Made by a program: the position numbers and the translations under genes. From the NCBI GenBank assembly GCA_944472155.2, contig OX235272.1, positions 84,698,020 to 84,762,019 on the forward strand: a stretch of DNA of 64,000 nucleotides, read 5' to 3'. Below are positions 1 to 11,912 of this stretch, in pieces (positions within the stretch are counted from its first letter, which is position 1; each line of letters starts with the position of its first letter). The notes below the pieces were generated by a model that was not told the DNA's origin, ran no database searches, and worked only from the letters and a program-made list of their open reading frames with translations. This DNA comes from Trichobilharzia szidati. Its lineage: Eukaryota > Platyhelminthes > Trematoda > Strigeidida > Schistosomatidae.

Positions 1-780
1 CCGAAAGTGTGTGTAGTTATCTAAGCTTATCTCTTCATCCAGTATGTTCGAGTTACACCAGGATTCAGTGATGACAATTATAGGGGGTTTGTATATTACT
101 GTGAGTGCTCTGAGCATCGGTAGTTTATTTAGAACAGATCTAGCATTTATGAGGATCAGGTAAAGATGAGATTTGAAATAGCATTTGAAGTACTTAAGTT
201 CGTTAATCAGCCCCGAATGTGGTTCAGCACCCAGTAGTACTGTTTGACATGACGACCCTATGTTAAGAGGAATTTCAGCATCATGTTCACCTATGTCTAT
301 CGAGTTGGTGTGTGCTCTTTTCGGTGAAGAATTGAGCGTTGGAGTACTGGATGTGCTATAGGCTAAGGCATTTTTATTTTTAGTAAAGCTAGAAACGGGG
401 GTAGGGATCTTAATTTGACCTAAACTTGTGCATGTACCAAGTGTGCTTAGTGGATGCGGGTGAGCTAGACTGTTCCTACATTCATGCAAAGAGGGAGCCA
501 GCACTAGCGGTTTAGGAGTGTTAGCATCCCTACCAGCTGTTTTTTCAACGCTGACAGGGACGCAGGGGATAAAAAATGATTGGGACCTTGTGAAGACCAT
601 GGTCTATTATTCCACCTATTCTTAGGTACTAGTGGTGTCCTTGTATGGGTTTCGAATGTACTGCTTTGTGGGTTAGTTCCCAGCAGACTTGTACCGTATA
701 TCCGATCAAAATTTATTAGCGTGCCATACTGTGAATGCCCTGAGTTGTTGGTGGTTGAGTTCTGACTATTGTCACTTGTA
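1..780 (-). CDS. LINE ORF2 N-terminus (AP endonuclease), partial
   Basis: The frame is open from position 780 to the window edge, with no ATG seen in it, so its start may depend on frameshifting or reinitiation from the overlapping ORF (504-932). Near the edge it reads LINARSVLNKLPML, then IVITESWCNSNILDEEISL. These match the first motifs of the endonuclease of CR1/Jockey LINEs (N-A-R-S and T-E-W) and align with NARSLLNK / VTETWL in the neighbouring + strand element. The product nicks target DNA to prime reverse transcription. The remaining domains are outside the window. Confidence 0.65.
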
Positions 781-932
781 CTATTGAGGGTGGCATTGTT
801 TGGGCGTTGGTTATCAGTGTGGGCCATGGTGCTATTTCGCACGTTGTGGGTGCCAGTGCTATTGACCGTGGGGAATGTGGGCTTGCTTATACTGCCATTG
901 TTGTTGTTGGCATGATTTGGGGTCATATTCAT
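504..932 (-). CDS. Asn/Ser/Thr-rich second ORF of the CR1-like element
   Basis: 142 residues, very rich in Asn, Ser and Thr (for example NNATLNSTSDNSQNSTTNNS), with no recognisable fold. It starts at an ATG that overlaps the stop of the preceding ORF1. Its 3' half overlaps a different open frame that continues into the endonuclease. It may be an ORF1 extension, or a linker read by frameshifting into ORF2. I do not recognise a function. Confidence 0.5.
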   Translation of the reverse strand: MNMTPNHANNNNGSISKPTFPTVNSTGTHNVRNSTMAHTDNQRPNNATLNSTSDNSQNSTTNNSGHSQYGTLINFDRIYGTSLLGTNPQSSTFETHTRTPLVPKNRWNNRPWSSQGPNHFLSPASLSALKKQLVGMLTLLNR

Positions 933-2086
933 CTCTTTTTTACTAATGGACTTATGGCTAGGAGAGGACAGGGTCGACTTTCGGGGGATTTTGACTTTTT
1001 TCCGGGATTATTTGGTGACATGTCTATATCTACGGTGATAAGTGGTATAGTTTTATTGGCTATTTGATTACAATTTAGCGGCCTTTCGGTTGGTGTCGCT
1101 CTCTGAGAAGATAATTCTGTGTGGTCAGAGAGGGGTGGTGCGGTGGATTCTACGGTATCTCTCAAAGGGTTGGGTATAATTGCTGCTTGCAATGTCCTAT
1201 TGTTTATTCCACAGTTAGACTCAGTGTGATAATTATATACGCGCCTTTCTATGACGGTCTTGTCCACCGCAACCTTTACTAGTTTATAATTTCTGGCTTG
1301 CAGTGGGGTGTGTTGGGAGTGGATAAATTTTCTGGCCTCAGCAGGTGTTTCGAACTGAAAACGAATAGGAGAACACTTTTCATGTTGACTCTTCTTCAGC
1401 CTGTAGCACTTAGTCTTGGAGCTGGGAATTTTCGCCTCACTAAGTAGGATGCGCTGTACCTTTTTTAGTGCCTCATTATCCGGAACGTTGTAGACAATAG
1501 CATTTAGTTTAGCATCTAGTCGTTTTGTTACTTCTGTAGTAACAAAGTTAATTAGGTTATCCACCTTAGATATCGATTCACTGTCAAGTTTGTTAAGGTC
1601 TACAGTTCTCATGAGAATAGTTAAAGGTGTCAGTTCACAGACCTGCAGTCTGATATCACTGATCTGACCTGATAAATTGGAGATTTTGGTATTGGTATCG
1701 GAAATTCCAGGATCTACTGACTTATTGTTTTTTAAGTCCCTTAACTCGGCCTTAAGTTCTCCTATAGACAACTTTAGAAGTTCTATTTCTGAAGATAGTA
1801 CTGAAACAGAGCTTGGAGGCTGGAGCTTTTCCATAAGCACATAAGGTGTAGGGAGGGTTTCTGTATGAGCAGAGGGTACTGAATTTTTATGAGTAGTGCT
1901 AATACTAGCTGTCAGTACAGTTTTATCCTCAGTTTCAGCTTGACGCTTACGACATACAAGTGAGTTATGTGGCTCACTATAACCGTTTGTAGGGAGTGTG
2001 TTGCTTGATGTAGCAATCAACGACTTAAAATTAGTCATCAGATTTACAGGGGATTGAGTTCGCTGCTTTTTACTTTGGTTAACCAT
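929..2086 (-). CDS. LINE ORF1 protein (coiled coil plus RRM-like region)
   Basis: 385 residues. Probable RNA-binding ORF1 product of the CR1-like element, expected to coat the element RNA. Residues about 90-120 form a heptad-like stretch (SSEIELLKLSIGELKAELRD) that looks like a trimerising coiled coil. Further on, NAIVYNVPDNEALKKVQRIL begins a globular region of RRM type: the paralogous ORF at 3813 has NAIVYNVPDSEP at the equivalent place, followed by similar hydrophobic spacing. The tail is Pro/Ser/Lys rich. The stop codon TGA overlaps the next start (ATG at 932), which suggests coupled translation. The RRM assignment is by analogy with ORF1 proteins of related LINEs. Confidence 0.72.
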   Translation of the reverse strand: MVNQSKKQRTQSPVNLMTNFKSLIATSSNTLPTNGYSEPHNSLVCRKRQAETEDKTVLTASISTTHKNSVPSAHTETLPTPYVLMEKLQPPSSVSVLSSEIELLKLSIGELKAELRDLKNNKSVDPGISDTNTKISNLSGQISDIRLQVCELTPLTILMRTVDLNKLDSESISKVDNLINFVTTEVTKRLDAKLNAIVYNVPDNEALKKVQRILLSEAKIPSSKTKCYRLKKSQHEKCSPIRFQFETPAEARKFIHSQHTPLQARNYKLVKVAVDKTVIERRVYNYHTESNCGINNRTLQAAIIPNPLRDTVESTAPPLSDHTELSSQRATPTERPLNCNQIANKTIPLITVDIDMSPNNPGKKSKSPESRPCPLLAISPLVKKR

Positions 2087-3812
2087 AACTATTTGATATG
2101 AGAGTTATAGTTATAGGTGTGGAGGTAGTAGAGTACTTGTGCAAGGATTACAACAAGATAAATTTTATGTAACGAATCACGTAAAAATGTAACGCAAACG
2201 TTGGACGTACCGCGTATAGGACTTTAATTTGACTGTGATGAAGCCATAGAAAATCTACAACTCTGACTTTCTTCACTGAATTGTTATAAACACTTTTTAA
2301 TGTGGAAATGTACTGCTTGACTGTTGTTCTTTTGTAAATATATGCATTTGTATCAACTACTTTTATCTTTCTTATTTATCATTTCGAGGACATTGCATAG
2401 TTAACGAAATTGAGAGCCGATGTAGTAATATTTGTGTCAAATTTGTCATAGTCGTAAACCATTATTATTTCCTCAGTGTGTCATCAAGCCTCGCATGAAA
2501 TGTTTCAGTTACATTTTATCCGATTGCGTATAGTATAAGTAGCCATTAATGTTAAAAAATAGCGTAAAACATATTTTGTATTGTAATAACGAAATACAGT
2601 TACCCTTTCATAAAACATAATCAAAGTGGTTAACCGTTATTACTCCTTATATGCGCGCAAAGATTAACTGTTTGCTAAGTCCGACTGCGTGAAATATTAG
2701 CTTTCATCTGGGCTACCGGAAAATTATACGTTGAGCTTATGTTTCTAATGCGATCATTGCATATGCGCAATAACAAATGTAGGACGATTACGCACATCGA
2801 AAATAACGTATTATAGATATATCCTATTTAACATAATTATCCTAGTATTCTTCTACTGCGCAAATTATCATTCTTTCGAAGTAATTACAAATTCGAAAAA
2901 CAGCTACATCACTATTCCTTAAACAAGCAAAAAGGTAGTTGTGCAAGAATACCGTTAAAACTTTTAAGAAATATTTATTTTGACAAAGAATTTTATAATG
3001 TCACAAAGATTCCAACGTTAACACGAAAATTCTCCAAAATCACTTCATCAAAGCTCTCAAATCAAGTTAACCATCACGATTGTAACCTGAAAACCAACAA
3101 CACTGATAATTCTGTTAGCAAATACTTACCAATACAAAATTGCTAAAAAGCAAAGGACATCTCAGCAAAAACCTTGTTTCTTCAGTGTTATTTTACGAAT
3201 AAATCAGGTAACATTCCCTAATACTTGTAAACTCTTCTGACTGTAACCAAATTTTCAGAACTCAGAGATTCGAACACCACTTCGGAAATTCGCAAAATAT
3301 ACTTCATTTACCTAATTTATTTTGTTTTTATTAACGTAATCAACAATTTACGCAGAATTTTAGCATTCCACATGCAAAGAAACAACGAAATTTGATGAAA
3401 AATGCGTCTTCACTGAAACTGCTGAAAAACGCCTTTTTTCCACCGTTTCTATAAGTTTTTTCGCTAAATTATGGTATACATAATTCATTTCAGTTGAAAA
3501 AACACCTGGAAACAATGTAGAACAGCCCAAACACAACATCGCGATAACACATAACGACACCCTATATGTGCCTCTATCCATTGCCAATCATCAGGTTGTT
3601 ACATTTCAAATAATCGCAAGAGTAAGTGAAACGGTTTGGGCACATAACTGAACAATTAAAAATCAATGAGTGACGGAAAGTTTTTGGTAGCCCAAGGTTC
3701 AAGCAGGCAGCCGAATAACACTTGCCCGGTACGTTCGAACCAGGTGACGCTTTTTGCACGTGTTTTCGTTTATATTCATTTATTGCTTACTGTTGATTGA
3801 TCTTTAATAACG
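2087..3812. other. AT-rich spacer between two head-to-head LINE 5' ends
   Basis: No convincing coding sequence. Short open frames here lack protein-like composition. It must contain the 5' untranslated/promoter regions of both divergent CR1-like elements plus any original host sequence. The boundaries cannot be set without another copy of either element. Confidence 0.5.
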
Positions 3813-4790
3813 ATGGGCCGAAATTCTAAAAGTAGTGTTCGTGTGAACACCAGTAATTTAGAAAATAGCACCAGCTCGTCTAATAACACATTACCACCCC
3901 TTATTATTAGTAGTTCACCCAACGTAAAAGACTCGAACATAACTCTGACCCCTGTAATACAGGTGGAAGATGTTCTGTCTGAAAAAGTAGAGCTCTCTTA
4001 CTTAACATGCATTATTAAAGAGATGCAGCTACAGATTGATGAATTAAAAGCGAAATTAAGTTCATTTGAGTGTATACCCGAAACTGTCTCACTCATGAAA
4101 AAGGAACTGCAGGATCCTACAATCCTAAAACTTTTTAATATGACCTCTAGAATGACGCCTACTGACTCAGAAAATGCGAAGGAGTTAGAAAACGCCATTG
4201 ACTTTCTATCCAGCGAAGTTGTTAAAAGGCTGGCTTCGAAACAAAACGCTATAGTGTATAATGTACCAGATAGCGAGCCCATTAAGTCGGTTCAGCACTC
4301 ATTGCTGAAGGCTGCAAATCTCTTGAGTGCACCTTGCCAGTGCATTCGCCTAAATAAAAAAGACCTAAAGCATCCATGTCCCATACTCTTTAGGTTCGAC
4401 AGCTACATAATAGCTGAACGATTTAAGAAGGCCGAAGATCTTCTGGCTACTGCCACTAAATTCAAGACTATTAAAGTAGTCTCGGATAAAACAACTAACC
4501 AAAGGCAAGCAACCAAGAACTCCTTCGATAGAAAGTTGACCACACCGAGAACTACACCTGGTATCAGTGCTAAAGTGTCGACGGACGCTGAAGCACAGCA
4601 AGTCACCTGTATAGTGTTGGAAAAAAAATCGGCAAGTAAAAGCGACTCGAAACTCAGTAAGTACATGAGAGCACATCTGGAAAACCTGCTGACATACATG
4701 AGGTTGATATTGACTCACAAACTATGTCTGACCAGAAACCACTGGCAGACCACACTCAATCTGGATGCAAGCTCGAGAGTCCCGCAGTAG
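3813..4790 (+). CDS. LINE ORF1 protein, frameshifted near its end
   Basis: 325 residues. Nucleic-acid-binding ORF1 product of the CR1-like element. It has a leucine/lysine coiled coil around residues 70-95 (IIKEMQLQIDELKAKLSSFE) and then an RRM-like region with NAIVYNVPDSEPIKSVQ. The paralogue at 929-2086 shares the same blocks. The expected C-terminal basic tail continues in another frame at 4724-5074 (MSDQKPLADHTQSG...), so a frameshift at about 4690-4730 separates them. Confidence 0.68.
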   Translation: MGRNSKSSVRVNTSNLENSTSSSNNTLPPLIISSSPNVKDSNITLTPVIQVEDVLSEKVELSYLTCIIKEMQLQIDELKAKLSSFECIPETVSLMKKELQDPTILKLFNMTSRMTPTDSENAKELENAIDFLSSEVVKRLASKQNAIVYNVPDSEPIKSVQHSLLKAANLLSAPCQCIRLNKKDLKHPCPILFRFDSYIIAERFKKAEDLLATATKFKTIKVVSDKTTNQRQATKNSFDRKLTTPRTTPGISAKVSTDAEAQQVTCIVLEKKSASKSDSKLSKYMRAHLENLLTYMRLILTHKLCLTRNHWQTTLNLDASSRVPQ

Positions 4791-5496
4791 AAACTGCAAG
4801 AAAGACGACAAAGCCTAGAGTCCCACTCCAGACATCGACATACCTCCCTCTCAATAAGTCTAATAAGCAACGTGTCAGTCTAAAAAAAGACAATGCATGG
4901 GTCAAAAGCCATATTCCCAAAAAAGTCATCCATCATGTGAATGAAAACACCGCTTCCCGAGCTAGGAGTAATATGCCTAGCAACGCACATAACTTGGGAA
5001 TGCAACGTAGAACGGATCATCAGGATATAAGGAGCACTAAACGGGGCTCATATAGGCACCATATTAATGCATAATCTTGTCCAAACTCTCACACTATCTA
5101 TGTTGAACCTCAGCAACATAATGAGTATAGATCGACACTTGACCCTCTCAATAACTTCACTCACACATGTGATGTGAGCCAATATGCATACGACTATGAA
5201 AGACCCATGAGGTACAACTACCAAGCTAATCTTAACACAGGGCACCTAGGTCAAGCAAACTATATATCACCAGTAAATGAACGCAGATACCCACCCATGG
5301 ATGCTAAAAGTCAAAACATGCAACAGGATTATTTTCGGATGCAGCAAACAATAGCCCCACTCGCTGCACAATTCATCCAGGAAATAGTACACACACTGAC
5401 TCTGTCTCACCTCAGAGCCCCTCCAAACATAACGTAGGAATAGTAACAAGTAACCATGTTAACCTCTCCCCCAATAACTCTGGTTTACTAACGATT

Positions 5497-6162
5497 ATGC
5501 TCCTGAATGCTAGATCTCTCCTGAACAAAATAACATCGCTTCGCTGCCTGGCATACATAGAACGGCCAACACTAATAATGGTGACTGAAACTTGGCTTAC
5601 TACTGATATACCTGACTCAAAGCTAGTAATAGACAACTACGACATCTATAGGAACGATAGAGTTGACAAAAGAGGAGGCGGCTGCTTAATATATGCCTCT
5701 AAATCCACTAACTCCAATACTTTCAATAACCCAACTACTGACAAACTCCCTGAATCTAAGTGGATAAGCATCCACACAAACGAAAATAAAATTCTCATGG
5801 GATGTATATACAGACCCCCTAATAGCCCTCAAATGACTGGTATAACTATTGGAGAAATACTAGAGCATGCAGCTATGCTGGACTTTGACTACAAAGTAGT
5901 CTGTGGCGATTTCAACTTACCTGGAGTAAACTGGGATACCTGTACAGGACCTAGAATCCATGACGAGTTACTACAGGCTATAGACGTAGGCGGATGGAAG
6001 CAGTGCGTACGCCTCCCTACAAGAAATGAAAACACTCTTGACTTAATCCTTTGTCATGAAATAGAGCCCATCTCGATAGAGGTAGGAAATAAACTTGATA
6101 ACAGTGATCACAACATATTGTACTGCACGCTACCCCTCCGACTAACAACTAAACACACCTAA
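5497..6162 (+). CDS. LINE ORF2 AP-endonuclease domain
   Basis: 221 residues with the exonuclease-endonuclease-phosphatase motifs in order: NARSLLNK near the start, VTETWL, RGGGCLIYAS, GCIYRPPNS, VVCGDFNLPGVNWD and NSDHNILY near the end. The TETWL, GDFN and SDH residues are the catalytic/metal-binding positions of this family. The domain nicks target DNA during target-primed reverse transcription. A frameshift at about 6160-6175 cuts it from the downstream linker, so the full ORF2 cannot be made. Confidence 0.85.
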   Translation: MLLNARSLLNKITSLRCLAYIERPTLIMVTETWLTTDIPDSKLVIDNYDIYRNDRVDKRGGGCLIYASKSTNSNTFNNPTTDKLPESKWISIHTNENKILMGCIYRPPNSPQMTGITIGEILEHAAMLDFDYKVVCGDFNLPGVNWDTCTGPRIHDELLQAIDVGGWKQCVRLPTRNENTLDLILCHEIEPISIEVGNKLDNSDHNILYCTLPLRLTTKHT

Positions 6163-6172
6163 AAATTCCCCG

Positions 6173-6853
6173 GTGCACTGTCAGTATAGGGACTATAAGA
6201 ATGCCGATTGGGAATTCCTATCAGATCTGCTGAGAAGTTCTGACTGGGAAGAATACTTCATCAACAATAACTTAGAAGTATCACTTGATATTTTCTACAA
6301 AACAATTGGCTCGGCAAGAGACATAATCGCGCCCCTAAAATCTGCTCTAAAGACACCAACTCCATTTATAGACCGCAAAACGCGACTAAAACTAAAGAAA
6401 TTGAAAGGGAAATACCATGTATTTAAGGAATTTAATGCGTTAAACCAAATACATGAAACTCTTAAATGGCTTGAAGAGAAACACAAAATGGGGTCACAAC
6501 TTGAAGAAAATAAAGCGCTTGTGGGCAACTCCAAAACTCAGGAACTTTGTAGGATATTGCAGAAACGTCTAAAAAGCAGTAAAGACAATACTGTAAGCAG
6601 CTTGCAACATAAGGGTATAATATACAATGATCCCCAGGTTATAAGTGAACTCCTCAATGAGTGGTTTTGCAATGACGCCAGAGTGCACCCGACCCAAAAT
6701 TTCCAAATGACCTGCAAAAGTAACCACAAATTAGGCGAAATAGACTTTAATATACAAAATATAAACTCAGCGATTAAGACTTTGAAGTCTAATGGTAGTA
6801 CTGGAACAGATGACATACCATCTGTCATGTACAAAAATGGTAGCATAATGTGA
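6173..6853 (+). pseudogene. LINE ORF2 linker up to start of RT, truncated
   Basis: 226 residues of the connector between endonuclease and reverse transcriptase, rich in Lys/Leu helices, ending TLKSNGSTGTDDIPSVMYKN. This matches the first RT block of CR1/Jockey LINEs (GxDxIP). No finger or palm motif follows; a deletion or frameshift replaces the RT. It is out of frame with the endonuclease. Confidence 0.6.
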
Positions 6854-7489
6854 TGAACATATATCCATAATGTTGCTGAGCAGTTAATATTCTCAACTCC
6901 TGTCGGAACAGCTGAATTTCATAAACCTTCCTCACGCTAAGAAAATACCCACGAGCAGTAGAAACCCATTAATTATTGCGTCCGAAGCTTATTTACTTAC
7001 TCCCAACAATGACATTGAAGATCAAATGAGATAAACACATCACTGATTTCAAAATAACACATCAATGAACTATAATCCGAGGACTCTGCACACAACAAAG
7101 TAATGTATGAATATTTACTTCAAGCTTTATTTTTTTCCCAGGCACTTATAATCCATCCACCAAAGACCTGGTTTTTTTGTTAATGCGAAGACAATACTCC
7201 TGTATTTCCTGATGTGTTGCACTCACTGACAATCTAGCAGATTTTTCCAACTTTGCACAGAAATGATTGTATATAAGTGAAAAGGCTGTTTTATACTACT
7301 GGGATTAACATTTATCAAGTGTATGTATAATCTCCAGCGAACATGTAAAGCATATCTTGCTACTGCCTGTAAATTGTGATTGAATTATATGGTTCTATTT
7401 CTGTAACAATTTGATGATGCCTGTAAACTGGCGTCCCTCATGTACTGTACTATGAGAATAAATTTATTTATTTTATTTATTTATTTATA

Positions 7490-10138
7490 AAAATCTATAA
7501 ATATATGTTTATTTTCTCAATAAACGATCTGTTATCTGACCCTCGTCTTCTGTCGTTAAAAATTTCAACATCCCTTCTTCACCGGAAATAACGTTTGCTG
7601 AAGGTAATATTTAACCTGCGTTCCGCAATTACTCAGGAAGGTAAGTGAATCGAGAAAGCCTAGACAGTCACAACTAAGAGATTCGTTATTTAATACACTT
7701 CAATGTTAGATAGAAACCTTGAAAGCATAGAGAACGTATAGTCCTTATATGAATAGCATATGTTCACAGTACCTATAGAATTCAGTCAACCTGATGTGCC
7801 AAAAACCATGTTATCAAGGAAAACTACTGGTATGAAGTCAGCAAAAATCCGGTTAATTTCATTTCCCACCCGACGAGATGAGTGTCGCCTGCATTATTTA
7901 CATATTCAACAAGGTTGTTGGACTGTAGGGGTCACGTTCATGCACTCAATTTGAAACAGTGACACTAATCCCACTCCAGAAGCACTTCCAGCGGGGCGTA
8001 TTACATAGTAGTGTACAGAAGTTTTTTTAAATATCCCTTATCATGTAAGAAAATATGTTCGGGGATTATTTGTCAATGAGCACTGAAATTCTCTAAAATC
8101 ATCAGTTTACATAGGCATCATAAAAATTAGAACCTGACCTGTTTTGGTGTGAAATGGATGACCTCGAAATAAAGGCTCCATTATTTTACCAGTGGTAAGT
8201 TGTCAGACTGCATCATACCGTTTCTTCACAAGCTGCTGCGAAAAACTAATTTCTCAAGTGAAAACAGCTTTCATGTGAGGTAAATTTAGTTTTGAAAAAC
8301 CAAAACTCGTAGTATTGCTATTGTACTCCTACGTGCTGCCGTATGAATGCTGACAGGTGGGACAGTTGTGCTTTTATGAAATATTCTGAACTCCATTTCT
8401 CATTACACACCTTAAATTTTGCAAAGTTCCTCTGAAATGAATGTGTGTTAGTACAATTATGCACATTGAAATTAGGGTGAAGAATTTCCTAATATTCCCA
8501 AAGATGCAAAAAAAGTTGACAGTAGATTGAACTATAGCAGCCATACGCCAAAGAATGAATTACTGGGTGAGTAACACAGTGGTGGAAATGAATATACGTG
8601 GCCGGCAGGAGAACAATTTCAATCAGCAAGATAACCACACTTCGTAAGGATGTCCATATACCCCATATTACATATACATTTTCATAACTAGCGAAATCTG
8701 CACCACTGTTTGTATAAGAGCACTTTTATCACACAATGGGTATAAGAGTTTGAATTTGTTTTACTCCTCCGTTAATTGGCATAGTTTTCAGGGCCGCGTT
8801 TTTTCGTGGTTCCGTTACATTTTCCCTCACCTGGTTTGTTAACTTTTTTGAATGCTATCTTTTGAGATATATACAGCAATTTTTGTTTGGATTTGCCGGG
8901 TGTATAAAATAAAGTGTCAGAAGTAAGCAATCGACACTGAGCAGGCGTGAACGCATCAGTGATCTCATAGGAATGATAAGTATATGGCCTCTTGATTTTG
9001 TGCTATTCTATCTGTAAAAAGGGATTAATCAAACATAATACCAATTGTTCACGAAATAATAGGTCTTTATTTAGATATCATTTCAGTTTTCACGAGAGAA
9101 GACGAAATTAAGTAAGACTTCGGGCGCATTGCAGAATGTTTGGGGCAGACTGCAGAACACTATCTCACGTTCCGCAATACGCCCGGAGGTTTCGCCTCGA
9201 AGATTCTGCAGTGCCCTTGAATAAAATGCTATCTCAGCCCTTTAGTCAGATTATTTTTTGCCCTTTCTAATATGTATTCCAAGCATAAAATCTTTAGTTT
9301 GTTTCTGAAAATCTTTAATGTAATTAAGGCGCGCTTAAAATACCGTTGAAGCTATCAGACATCTCAGAAACGACTAGGATATCTAGAAGATCTTTACAAG
9401 GTATTATTTAAATTGTTCTGGTTTGCATTCTTACATTAACATTTAAGAACTGAGCAAGACAAAACTATAGCAGCCCAAAACGAAACTACTTAATGAACGG
9501 ATTGATGACCTTGACGAATTTTTTGCAGAAATCGGTTTAACCTGAATATGACGACTCGTGAGAAATCGGAGGTTTTTTTGGAATACATAAAGAATATTAT
9601 CCTATGGAACCATTTTTTTAAACACCGCATTACTTGTATATAAACGTTCATTTCAAATTACGCACTTCTCCTTCTGATGCCTTTGGTTGGTAGTTTCGTT
9701 TTGGCCTGCTGTAGTTTAAAGTCTATCATCATAGGCAATATGATTGATGATATATATTATTTCACTGCCCACGTGAACCAATCTGTTATTTTTTCACGTT
9801 TTGTCGATTGTATCTGGTCTCTGAAGTATTTTACTGCAGTTGCCAAAGAAATATTTTTAAACCACTATCTCCTATCTACTTCATGACCTGTTTTATATCA
9901 CAAAGACTAAATTTATTTTTGGTCATAAGTACATGAACTTATAAAAAGTCCTTGCCCATTACTGATTGCAGCCCTAGCTCTTTTGCTTGTTAAGACTTTC
10001 ACCAAGTAACATTGCTACTTAGTCCATTAAAGTTATTTCCTTTCATGTTGTACAAAAGGCTCATTTATCCAACGCAGTGGGTTATCTAAACTTAATGTAG
10101 TTATCTCTGTATCACTCCATTGTATCACCAAGGTGACC
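7490..10138. other. AT-rich sequence without recognised gene or repeat
   Basis: I find no coding stretch with protein-like composition, no tRNA-like promoter boxes and no match to the element families seen elsewhere in the window. It lies 5' of PIF1 and may contain promoter or upstream non-coding exons, but nothing in the sequence identifies them. Confidence 0.4.
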
Positions 10139-10255
10139 ATGATATGAGCAATAAATTGTGCTCGGAACGTGGTCATCAGTAAATATTACTGTATAACACT
10201 GAGACTTCATCAAAATAAATTTTATTCATAGTAGAGTTATACTCTACCAAATTGC
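10139..10255 (+). mobile_element. Terminal fragment of a Penelope-like element
   Basis: The block from about 10145 (gagcaataaattgtgctcgg) through the following sentence of about 90 bases recurs almost unchanged at 54235-54325, at the 3' end of a PLE insertion whose limits are fixed by target-site duplications. Only the tail is present here. Confidence 0.6.
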
Positions 10256-11029
10256 ATAATTTCTATTCTTATATCTGTGTATCCTTTGTGTTGTAAGTAT
10301 TTTTGCCCTCATAATCGAAACAGGTGCATTTTTCTAAAACTATCTACTTATCAAATTTTGTAATAGTTTTTTTCTCTAATATGGTGTGCATATTAAAATC
10401 AGTTACAAATGCAGTGTTTAATTTAGTAACCTCTTGTCATAAAATGATTACATAAACACAAATCTGATAAAATGCTATTACAGTGCGTCCAGTTGCTGGG
10501 ATCATTTCATATTCTATAAGAAGGATGTTTAGTTATAAATATGCTTAGAACTACTGGTATTTCCTCCAGTAGTTGTTACGTTTATTGATAGCTACAATTA
10601 TCTGCATTTTACCTCTACTTCTTAAATTCTCAATAAATAGTAATCGTGATCATCACGAAGAGTGATAGCTGAAATGCTCGCTACCGTTTTACATGAATCA
10701 CATAATTTCGTTTAATTTTATTGATGGGATACATTTTTATAACGAGTTGAGTCTTCAAGGTTCTTTGAAGATAAATAGTCAGCATACTGATTGTACAGAT
10801 CTATTGTTGCACTTACGTGGTAACAAGTGAATATTGTAAATTGTTAATACTTTCACTACAGATAAACGCAGTGTTAGTAGTTACTAATTTCATTCTGAAA
10901 TTTCACGCATAACATAATCAGTAATCAGTGTTGGAGAATATTTCCTAAAATAAGGTGCTTATTTCAGAATAAGATTTGGAAAGACTAATGATTCATATCA
11001 TGATAATAGTTATCTAAATTAAAAAATGA

Positions 11030-11575
11030 CACAGATTATTGTTGTCTGTTTTCAACATAGAACTTTGCACTGATGTGCAGCAGTTCGAGTGGTTACACTC
11101 CCTCCATGTAGCACACAGAGCAAGAGAAAAAAGTAAAAACAAAATGCAAAACAGAGACAGTAAACAGAGATATGGGGCAAATAGAATAGGAACATTGAAG
11201 AACAATAGTTTCATTGGAAATTATAAGTCACAAGGAGTGGATGCATCTGTGCCAGCCATTGAAAACGATGAGTTTAAGCCATATCATCAATTATCTTCAG
11301 CCATTGGTGTTTACCGTCCCGAGGACTCCAACCGGGAACCCAGTCTACACCTCCCTATATGGCTTAAACTAACTGTTATGGATTTCGTCGATCTATGAAG
11401 CCATGTTTTGGTTTGACCACCACTGGTTCTTTTCCAACCTGATCCATCCTATTTCAGTTAACATTGCCCATCGAGGAGAGTGATGGCTAGACAGACATAC
11501 GTAACACATATCCTAACCATCTCAGTTGATGTAACTTCACAGCCTCGTCTATTGATTTCCCCTCTTTAAGATTAT
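11030..11575 (-). mobile_element. LINE 3' fragment (same family as 38590-39345 and 40315-41265)
   Basis: Shares, in reverse orientation, the blocks found at 15400-15900, 38880-39345 and 40900-41265: a tail with 'tgcaaagttctatgt', the segment with 'gtcctcgggacggtaaa', and the GDRTQ-like region near 'gatggttaggatatgtgtta'. The coding remnant is heavily decayed. It lies just upstream of the first PIF1 exon. Confidence 0.6.
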
Positions 11576-11912
11576 TAGGCTATGATTGTGTATAGTTTCG
11601 GAAAAGTCTTATTGGTTACCCACCAAAAATATCTTTGTATAGTTCACTTACATGAAAGATCTTATTCATTTGTAAGTTCACATTACAGTTATTTAGGGTT
11701 ATCGTGTATATTTTCACACATATCTTCTATTTCGAGATGTATCTATTACGTCAGTAACTACAATGAGAGATTATATACTCCATTTTTCCCTGGGTACTGA
11801 GCTTTATTAGTCATGATATTTTATGAAAAGTGGCTTCACTTTTTCGTAAAGGTTATTTAATCGACGTTTGTTTTTAGATAATTGATTTTTGTTTTTGTTA
11901 CTTCAATTTCAG

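Larger units (their letters stand above)
1..2086 (-). mobile_element. CR1-like non-LTR retrotransposon, 5' part, runs off left edge
   Basis: Reading right to left this holds a long ORF1, a second Asn/Ser/Thr-rich ORF and the start of an AP-endonuclease ORF2. This order is typical of CR1/Jockey-group LINEs. The ORF1 is clearly related to the one on the opposite strand at 3813-4790, but the two have diverged too far to be one duplicated copy. The three reading frames show no internal stops, so this copy looks better preserved than its neighbour. The reverse transcriptase would lie to the left of the window. Confidence 0.8.
3813..7490 (+). mobile_element. CR1-like non-LTR retrotransposon, decayed, reverse transcriptase deleted
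   Basis: Order: ORF1 (3813-4790, then frame-shifted to about 5074), a linker, an AP endonuclease (5497-6162) and a shifted linker ORF (6173-6853) that reaches GTDDIPSVMYKNGS, the usual entry to the RT domain. Right after that the frame is lost and RT motifs are absent. The sequence then passes into a non-coding tail ending in ATTTATTT-type repeats at about 7460-7490, as at LINE 3' ends. At least three frameshifts make it non-autonomous. Confidence 0.8.

Noticed and set aside
807..1067. An 86-residue plus-strand protein
   Set aside because: It lies antisense to the LINE ORFs; hydrophobic composition comes from the complement of Asn/Lys-rich codons.
9120..9230. A structured RNA from the partly complementary cgggcgcattgc / gcaatacgcccg segments
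   Set aside because: The pairing is short and separated by about 50 bases with little further support, and no second copy is seen.
10139..10255. A further hammerhead in the reverse strand of the PLE tail (CUGAUGA at the TAATATTTACTGATGACC block, also at 54250)
   Set aside because: GAAA is missing in both copies (CGAG or CAAG instead) and stem I would be only about three pairs. CUGAUGA alone is too common.
11014..11214. A secreted or membrane protein on the minus strand (MKLLFFNVPILFAP...)
   Set aside because: It lies in the 3' non-coding region of a LINE fragment; related copies of that region do not keep the frame.
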